Shown: positions 8,656 through 14,349 of the stretch, in pieces
Numbering within the stretch: position 1 is the stretch's first letter
Layout of the letters: every line of letters begins with the position of its first letter
Assembly (NCBI GenBank): GCA_002179805.1
Contig: NAVB01003491.1
Span: forward strand, 1 to 14,349
Origin: Acanthamoeba lenticulata
Lineage: Eukaryota; Discosea; Longamoebia; Acanthamoebidae
Length of the DNA: 14,349 nt
Direction: 5' to 3'
Made by a program: the position numbers and the translations under genes
Notes under the pieces: model-generated
Told to the model about the DNA's origin: nothing
The model's database searches: none
The model's input: the letters and a program-made list of their open reading frames with translations, nothing else

Positions 8656-8982
8656 CCTCTTCTTGGTAGCTGTAGTCTGGCGGGTGGTGTCCTTTCTCCT
8701 CAGCAAGCTGCAGGTGACCGACCACAAGAGCTCTTGTCGCCCTTATGTAAGTGGTGGGCCAAAGATAGCGCGCTTCTCGATTGGGCGATGCAAGCTATTG
8801 GCTGGGCTCCTTTTCTGATAAGTGCCCCAACCCGCAAGCTGTGGGGCTCTGTCTCGGCGAGCCAAGCTAAAAAGGGTCACGTGACAAGTGATTCATCTCC
8901 CCTTCATGTGATAAAAGCCCCCGTCTCAGGTGTATGCGACCACAAGAAGATATCGGAAAAGAGCACAAAGACAGCAGTGTAT
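8656..8982 (-). promoter_or_regulatory. Ras promoter region and 3' flank of the OST3/6 gene
   Basis: This 327 nt stretch holds no supported gene. On the minus strand it contains two CCAAT pentamers (plus-strand ATTGG at 8780-8784 and 8797-8801) about 125-145 nt upstream of the Ras start. It also has one 10 bp palindrome at 8876-8885. Both are plausible Ras promoter elements, but their use in this organism is unproved. Confidence 0.4.
8876..8885. promoter_or_regulatory. palindromic E-box GTCACGTGAC
   Basis: A perfect 10 bp palindrome with the CACGTG core bound by bHLH or bHLH-zipper factors. The flanking GT and AC extend the symmetry and match the preferred CLEAR-type or USF-type site. It lies about 220 nt upstream of the Ras start codon. 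Confidence 0.35.
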
Positions 8983-10637
8983 TCATAAGTCGTAGCCGGA
9001 GAGGGCGCCAGAGAGGGGCGCATAGCCTCGGTTCTTGACGAAGCCAAAGACTAGGATCGTCCAGCAGAAGAGCACCGTCCACATGATGGCCAGGAAGCAG
9101 AATCGCAACACGAGCACTGCCTTCACCCGCTCCCGCGTCAGCCGTGTGATTCCCACAAACGTCATCCCGCCTCCGATGACTGGCGTCCGTGTGGTGCGTG
9201 TGTGTGATGATGATGAGCGTGTGAGGAGATCAAAGCGCCACCAAGAACGAACGGGCAGCGTCGGTAGTGCGCGTACAGATGGCGGCCATGATGAGGCCTT
9301 CGAGCGCAGTTTGCGAGTAGCCGCCCCGGAAGAGCATGATCTGGCCCGAGCGGGTAACGGCGACCAGGGGCGCCCCACGGAGGATGTTCCAATGCATCCC
9401 AGACATCGTGAACCCGTACACGCCCTGCTCTCCACGACAACGACAATGACGGCAGTGATGATGGTGATGATGGTGGTAGTCAGGATAACGAATGCGACGC
9501 GCAGGAAACAATGAAAGAGGGGGAGGGGGGGACGAACCAAAGCGACGACAAACCAAAACATGCGGAACTGGAAGATGATGACGAGCTCGCGCCAGTGGTA
9601 GAGGAAGAAGAGCAGGCAGGAGCCTATGATCACCAGCGACACCACGTTCTCCGCCATCCAGTGCGGCTTGGGCGCCCGGATCTGCGCAGAGTGTGAGCCC
9701 GCAGGCCGATCCCTGTCGACTGTGCGCATGATCGTTTGTGTTTGGGGGGAGTCCGCACCCGCTCGCCGGTCATGCGGCTCAGCCAGGAGGCCAGCGCGTC
9801 GGGCTTGACCATTTCGGCGTTGGTGGCCACCACCATGTGCTGCTCCAGGCTCCACAGGGGCCCGCTCGGGACAAACACCACGCTCGGCACGCTCGTCACG
9901 CCCAGCTACGCGCGGTTTTTTAAAAAAAATATAAAATATTATAAATATAATTATATATATATTGTGTGATGTGTGCGTGCGACGGCGCGGGCACGTGCGT
10001 GTGTGTGTGGGAGTTCAAACCTTCCCGAAGGCTTCGGGCGCCTCGTGCGGGAGGAGTTGGGCGAAGAAGACTGGCGTGCGGCGGAGCGCCTTGTCCCGCG
10101 CAAGGGCGTCGTCGTAGGCCCACTTCATCATGCGCATCAAGTCGCCCACGTAGCTTCCACCGCCCCTCTTCACATCAGCTTTATTGAAGCGCGCCGCATT
10201 GTTATGATTGTGATTATGATGATTGGGGATTGCGTGGGAGTACCGGCAGGGCCCGCACTGGGGGTCGAGTGAGTTGAAGAGCAGTACGAACGCATAGCTG
10301 CGCTCCAGAGGTTGCGTCAGAAACTCGGCCGCTTGCGCGTCGGCCAACTGCAGCAGGTCGAGTCCGTCCGTCTGTGCAGCCGTCGTGGCAAGTCTGCGGA
10401 GCACTTCATCCAAGTTGGAGTCGATGACGTCCGCTGCTGCCGCCTCCTCCTGGCGTACGGAGGCGGAGGTGTTAAGGAGTGGTCAGGCTGCTCAAGAACA
10501 TGCTCACGTGGACGGGCCGAGCTCACCTTAACAACGGGTGGGTTCTGTGTGTGTTGGCTGCTGGCAGTGGAGAAAAAGACGAGGAGCACGGCAGCCAGGA
10601 GGAAGATAGGTTGCCATCGCGGCAGCCGCAGTGCCAT
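8983..10637 (-). CDS. OST3/OST6 (TUSC3/MAGT1) family subunit of oligosaccharyltransferase, 7 exons
   Basis: Inferred exons 10637-10527, 10449-10244, 10165-10021, 9905-9759, 9681-9538, 9424-9277 and 9179-8983 give 365 residues (human TUSC3 has 348). A signal peptide (LPRWQPIFLLAAVLLVFF) starts the protein. A lumenal thioredoxin fold carries CGPC at 102-105. Four membrane segments follow, near 215-233, 240-263, 288-312 and 325-348. The segment GVYGFTMSGMHWNILRG aligns with the conserved SGxMWNxIRG region between TM2 and TM3. The family forms mixed disulfides with nascent proteins in the ER and assists N-glycosylation; MAGT1 also affects Mg transport. ATG 10679 is an alternative in-frame start. 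Intron 2 (10166-10243, 78 nt) is in frame without stops, so a 26-residue retained form is possible. Confidence 0.9.
9913..9964. repeat. AT-only patch inside OST3/6 intron 3
   Basis: About 50 nt of nearly pure A and T, ending in a TATATATATAT run, lie inside the intron 9906-10020. Next to it is a CA/TG-rich patch (about 9962-10010, GTGTGTGTGTG on the + strand). This is simple sequence with no sign of coding function. Confidence 0.6.
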
Positions 10638-10810
10638 ACATCTTCTTGCCGCCTGATGGTTCCGTCCGCTCTGGGCCATACGCAGAAAATCAAAAGAAAA
10701 AATAAACAGGAAAAAAACTTGACCCACTCCAGGCAAGCGCTGTTGGACGCCAAACAAGTGCAATTAAAATTGTAATGTTCAAACCTGGATGATACCAGCA
10801 CAGCCCCCGC
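10638..10810. promoter_or_regulatory. upstream region of the OST3/6 gene
   Basis: The region between the OST3/6 start and the small candidate + strand ORF at 10811. It has an A-rich plus-strand stretch around 10681-10717, which reads as T-rich leader for the minus-strand gene. The start codon alternatives at 10679 and 10637 lie at its edge. No specific motif was recognised. Confidence 0.3.
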
Positions 10811-11112
10811 ATGGCAGTTCTCGCCATCCTGCTGGTGGTCGTTGCTTTACTGGCCCATACCACCACCTAACACCCAACATTCGCTCAACATACACCAGTC
10901 ACTTCCTCTCAAGGTCTGGAGCTGGAGGAGTGCTGCACCAGCACGGCGAGTTGCCGGATTGTGCAGGCCAAAGGAGTGGGGCTGGCCCCGGGCGCGTCAT
11001 GGTTGCAATGGGGAAGCGTCATCATCACGTTCAGGCAATGTGGGCCACGACCGGGACTTCTCCCTCTACGCTCATTGCGCCATCCTCCCCAATCGTGACT
11101 TCTGCGCCTTGA
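10811..11112 (+). CDS. possible small secreted protein gene, unresolved exons
   Basis: ATG 10811 opens MAVLAILLVVVALLAHTTT, which looks like a signal peptide, then hits a stop at 10868. Downstream are two GC3-rich, cysteine-containing stretches in different frames: EECCTSTASCRIVQAKGVG (about 10931-10987) and NVGHDRDFSLYAHCAILPN (about 11038-11094). One possible model joins exons at about 10834, 10919-10955 and 11035, using unusual donors, and reads into the AT-rich 3' flank. Another frame is simply open from ATG 10789 to TGA 11112. No family was recognised, and the pieces may be chance. The AT-rich block at 11113-11185 would suit a 3' end shared with the convergent acyltransferase gene. Confidence 0.25.
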
Positions 11113-11233
11113 ATGGTTTTTGTTATTATTTTATTATTAAAAATAATAATTATTAAATTTCCATAAATTTTTGTTTTCTTTATATTCAATCAAGATCATT
11201 TTTTGAGTGTCAGGCACTGTGGTAGGATCGGGC
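11113..11233. other. AT-rich convergent 3' flank
   Basis: Strongly AT-rich DNA (about 11115-11200, with ATTATTA and AAATAATAATT) lies between the small candidate gene and the stop of the acyltransferase gene. This composition recurs at gene ends in the window and probably contains polyadenylation signals. No coding potential was seen. Confidence 0.45.
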
Positions 11234-14200
11234 TCAGGGACGAGGACGTGGCGGAACGATGACAGAGCCGTCGTGCAGTGGCTGCGCGTTCTCGGGCTCG
11301 TTGTCGACTGGTTTCATGCCTGCACGCCGCACAAGTGTCAAAAACACGCGCGCGCAACGCAAACCTCCAGAGAGAGCAAAGACTTGGAGGAAGAAGAAGA
11401 ACCCACCCTTGCGGTTGACCATTGGCGACGAGGTGCTGGAGCTCTCGTCCGACGACTTGAGCGGCACCTCAGCCTCTTCGCCGGCTTCATCTTCATCGTC
11501 CTCTTCTTCATGATCGCCTGCGATGTCGTCCACCTCGTCGTCCTGGTACTTTTCTGCTCATCGTTGCCATCATCACCAATCAGTTCAACATCGACACCAT
11601 GATCACCATGGTCGTCATCCTCATCAGCAAGACAAAGGTGAAGGTGAGGCAGAAGAAGTGGCGCACTGAGGTATTTCTTGCCGCGGACGGTGAGCTGGGC
11701 GGGCGACTTGATCTTCTTGGGCTTGTCGCAGATGTACTCGATCAGCTTCTTGAAGAAGAGGCGGTTGTTCAGGATCTCGCGGTGCTCCACCTGCACCATC
11801 ATCAACATCACCATCATCAACATCATCGTCACCACCAACAACAACAGCATGAAGGGGCGGCGGCGGTGGCGGCGGTGATCACGTACGCCCTCGAGCTCGT
11901 CGATGCGGAGCTCGGGGATGTCCTTGCGCCAGCTTGCGCAGTGGTTGAGCGACGCATAAGTCACCGTCCCGTCGCCTGCCCCCCGAAGCCGCGCGTCAGG
12001 CGCGTGACTGAGAGGACCACAAGGACGAGGTAGAGTCGTACCAGAGGCGCAGCCCTTGCGACCGGTGAGCCGCTCGATGCATGGCTGGGGCGTCTCGGGC
12101 GTCTCAAAGCCCACGCCCTGCATGCCCGTATGTGTGTGTCATGCGCGTGTGTCGTGCGGTGGACGTCACGAAGAGGAGACGAAGAGAGAAAAAGAAGAAG
12201 AGGAGGAGGACGCACGTCGACGATCTTGAGGGCGGCGAGCTTGGGGTCGGCCGAGTCGACCTGCGGGTGCTTGTCGAGCACCCACCACTGGGGCTCGCGG
12301 TCCTTGTCCTTGCGGCGGTAGAAGTAGACCCGCTCGGTGTCGAGGTTGGTCCCGTAGATGGCAAAGAGCCGCTTGACCGGCGGCGCCGTCACGATCGGCC
12401 ACTGGCTCTCGTCTGCGCCCTCGATCGCGTAGACCGGGTCCTTCACGTAATACTTTTCAAAGATCTCCACCGTTTTCTGCTCGCCGTCGCCGCCATCATC
12501 ATCACCATCGTCGTCGTCACCATCGTCGTCAGCCAACGCACAACGGACGAGCAGGAGCAGGAGGAGGAGGAGGAGGGAGGGCACCTGCGCGCCGGCGGCG
12601 GCGAAGAACTTCCAATAGGGGACGAGCTGGTAGGGCTTGCCCTCGTCGAGCTTGGCGTAGGTCACCCCCACGCCCAGGTCGTCGTATTGCCTTGAATCGT
12701 TCATCGTTCGCGCGCGCGCCCGCGTCAGCTGACCCGCGCAAGAGGTTTCCATGTAGGACGAGGGGAAGGGACGGACTGTTTGGAGATGGGCATGAGGGCC
12801 GGCGTGCTGCCCAGCGTGCGGCCAAAGGCCTTGGCCTCGCGCGAGGACAGGAGCATGTCCATTCCGAACCGATCGCCCGAGATCTGCGCACGAATCCACC
12901 ACGTGAGCCATGCGTGCGGTGATATGAAGGTGAAGATGATCATGATGATGACGAGGAGATACGCACCATGCCACGCACGCACTTGGGCGAACCGAGGAAG
13001 GGCGCCCCGACGGCCACGAACGTGTGCACGTTGTCGTCCAGCCATTTGCGCGAGCCCGTCCGCTGTTGTGTTGTGGCCGGGTCAGGAAAAAGAACGAAGG
13101 AACAGACGAAAAAGAACCAAGCGCGGCAGCCGGCGCACCTTGACGACCCAAAGGCAGAAGTACTGGATGATGCGGTTGCCCATGGAATGGCCCAGAAGAA
13201 CCACCTGCCCCGGGAGATGATTCCCCACCAACAACGACAACCAGCGCCAGGCGGTCAATCTTCCTCCCCATTGGCCACTAAAGGGGGATTGAGCCACGCA
13301 CGGGCTTCTTCTCGCGAGTGGCCATCTTCTCGATGGAGGTCATGAGCCACGTGAAGTAGCCGTCGCGCTCCTGCGCCGAGATGATGGCGGGTGAGTGCCT
13401 GGCGAGTGAGCAGCGCATCCGTCGGGAGTCGACGGGAGTACCTCGAGGTAATAGTAGGGGAGGCGCCAGTCGTAGGGCGCCGTGAGCAAGTTGACGCCGT
13501 CGGCGTAGCCCAGCGACTCGAGGTTCTCTACCAACGGGCCCATCACCTTTTTTTTTTCGAGTTTAAATGACCCGCCGGCGTGAGCAGTCGCAGCCAAACG
13601 CGAGCGCGAGCGCGAGTGAGAGCAGAAGTAGATACGTAGGAAAGGGAGCCCGTGAGGAGGCCCGGGTCCAGGTAGGTCACGGCCTGCTTGCCCTGGATCG
13701 CCCGCACGCGGATGCCTGTCGTTGTCGTCATCATCATCGTCATCGTCGGGTCCCGAGCGGATCAGTCTCGCCGCATCCGCTGGGCCAGCAGGGGCAGGAG
13801 GTGCGCGTACCGGACGGATCGCTCCGGCAATCATCGCCGCTGAGGCACAGGTGCTTGATCCACAGGTTCTGGACTCACGCGTGCGCGCACGACAAGTCAG
13901 ATGAAGACGACAACGATGATGGCGATGATGATGCCAACGACAACGGTGACGGAGGAAGCCAACCTTGGTGCCAAAATCGAGGGTGTCGTAGGCGTTCTTG
14001 CCCCGCCCGATGTCAAACTTCCGGCGGACGTTCTGGAGGCCGATCTTGTTGAGCGAAATCCAGACGCGGTCGCCCACCCAGGGCTTGTGGCCTTCGACCA
14101 CCTCGAGGCCCGACGAGGCAAAGCCCGGCACGAGCACGATCGGCATGTTGGGGGTGTAGCCCTGCTCGGCCATCTGCTTGCCGAGCTTCTTGGCGATGCC

Positions 14201-14307
14201 CTTCTGCGTCAGGGCCGGCCCGCACATGACCCACCAGACGTCCTGCAGGAAGTCCGTCTCCAAGTCCTCCAGGGGCAGCCGGCAGTCGCCCACAAAGTTG
14301 CTTGTCC
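11234..14307 (-). CDS. lecithin:cholesterol acyltransferase-family enzyme (PSAT/PDAT-like), 15 exons, 5' partial
   Basis: Minus-strand exons, high to low: 14307-13964, 13868-13811, 13715-13636, 13546-13442, 13370-13302, 13204-13139, 13062-12967, 12883-12777, 12690-12585, 12476-12216, 12117-12042, 11975-11887, 11790-11667, 11553-11407, 11319-11234. They give about 603 residues; the true N-terminus is outside the window. Landmarks: MPIVLVPGFASSGLEV, NLWIKHLCLS, YLDPGLLTG, APYDWRL, the nucleophile elbow GHSMGNR, AVGAPFLGSP, catalytic Asp in ASGDGTVTYASL and catalytic His in VEHREIL. The alpha/beta-hydrolase triad is therefore intact. The family moves acyl chains from phospholipids to sterols or diacylglycerol. 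Segment order fits phospholipid:sterol acyltransferase better than soluble LCAT. An acidic, Ser-rich tail of about 75 residues follows the catalytic domain. Confidence 0.93.
11794..11847. repeat. CAT/CAA triplet repeat in an acyltransferase intron
   Basis: Imperfect CAT, CAC and CAA triplets fill the middle of the intron 11791-11886. Similar imperfect triplet tracts occupy other introns of the same gene (about 12482-12530, 12928-12958, 13719-13748, 13901-13954). They are absent from the exons. Confidence 0.75.
12482..12578. repeat. triplet repeats (ATC/GTC and GAG) in a stopless intron
   Basis: Two tracts, imperfect ATC/GTC triplets (12482-12530) and GAG triplets (about 12551-12578), make up most of the intron 12477-12584. 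Its 108 nt are in frame. Unspliced, it would encode nine leucines followed by an Asp/Gly-rich run, a sequence foreign to the enzyme family. Confidence 0.75.
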
Positions 14308-14349
14308 CTGTAATAAATTCGAACAAATATTTAGATACAAAATGTAATC
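14308..14349 (-). other. partial intron of the acyltransferase gene at the window edge
   Basis: On the minus strand the sequence before the exon at 14307 ends TTTATTACAG, a good 3' splice site. The upstream bases are AT-rich. The donor and the remaining 5' exon or exons, including the start codon and any signal or membrane anchor, lie beyond base 14349. Confidence 0.7.

Noticed and set aside
8656..8727. N-terminal extension of Ras from an upstream in-frame ATG
   Set aside because: Ras proteins start at the [10 protein letters not shown] position found at 8655, and the extra 24 residues have no counterpart.
9426..9480. repeat tract considered as a CRISPR or tandem array
   Set aside because: The repeats are short imperfect triplets without spacers or fixed unit length; this is ordinary microsatellite sequence in an intron.
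8983..9855. 290-codon minus-strand open frame covering the 3' half of the OST3/6 gene
   Set aside because: Its N-terminal and middle parts are intron or out-of-frame exon sequence; the OST3/6 membrane segments need four splice joins in this span.
11961..13271. 436-codon minus-strand open frame
   Set aside because: It runs through several acyltransferase exons in the right frame and also through introns with triplet repeats. The catalytic-domain segments only line up after splicing, so it is not one continuous protein.
1..14349. a prokaryotic operon, mobile element or viral insert
   Set aside because: Genes on both strands are intron-split, of ordinary eukaryotic families and of similar composition; no transposase, integrase, terminal repeats or capsid-like genes were seen.

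Overview
The window is nuclear DNA of a GC-rich, intron-rich unicellular eukaryote. Every convincing gene is split by short spliceosomal introns (about 52 to 137 nt), third codon positions are mostly G or C, intergenic gaps are small, and there are no bacterial operon features. An Acanthamoeba-like amoebozoan fits best. That placement is inference, helped by one intron of the minor (U12) spliceosome, which Acanthamoeba is known to have. No virus, mobile element, tRNA, rRNA or CRISPR array was seen.

Layout, left to right. 1-117: possible 3' end of an upstream gene. 465-1773 (+): ADP-ribosylglycohydrolase-fold protein with an AT-AC intron. 1863-2730 (+): Swi5-type recombination mediator with a long N-terminal extension. 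2781-3713 (-): TLC-domain membrane protein of the TMEM56/TLCD4 type. 3978-4871 (+): Ctr-type copper transporter. 5108-7215 (+): a 553-residue protein that begins with a domain closely resembling the PAR-3 N-terminal oligomerisation domain. 7302-7768 (+): acylphosphatase. 7850-8655 (-): Ras GTPase. 8983-10637 (-): OST3/OST6 (TUSC3/MAGT1) subunit of oligosaccharyltransferase. 10811-11112 (+): weak signal of a small gene. 11234-14307 (-): lecithin:cholesterol acyltransferase-family enzyme (PSAT/PDAT-like), 15 exons visible, 5' end outside the window.

The genes are housekeeping in character and do not form one pathway. Exon joins were made by hand, using reading frame, splice dinucleotides and fit to known families; all except the upstream fragment and the small gene close in frame. 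Across 43 inferred GT-AG introns, the donor carries C at position +4 in 36, so the local consensus looks like GT(A/G)CG and not the usual GTRAG. The strongest unusual signals are the AT-AC intron, the PAR-3-like domain outside animals, and an ADP-ribosylglycohydrolase homologue without the standard metal-binding motifs.
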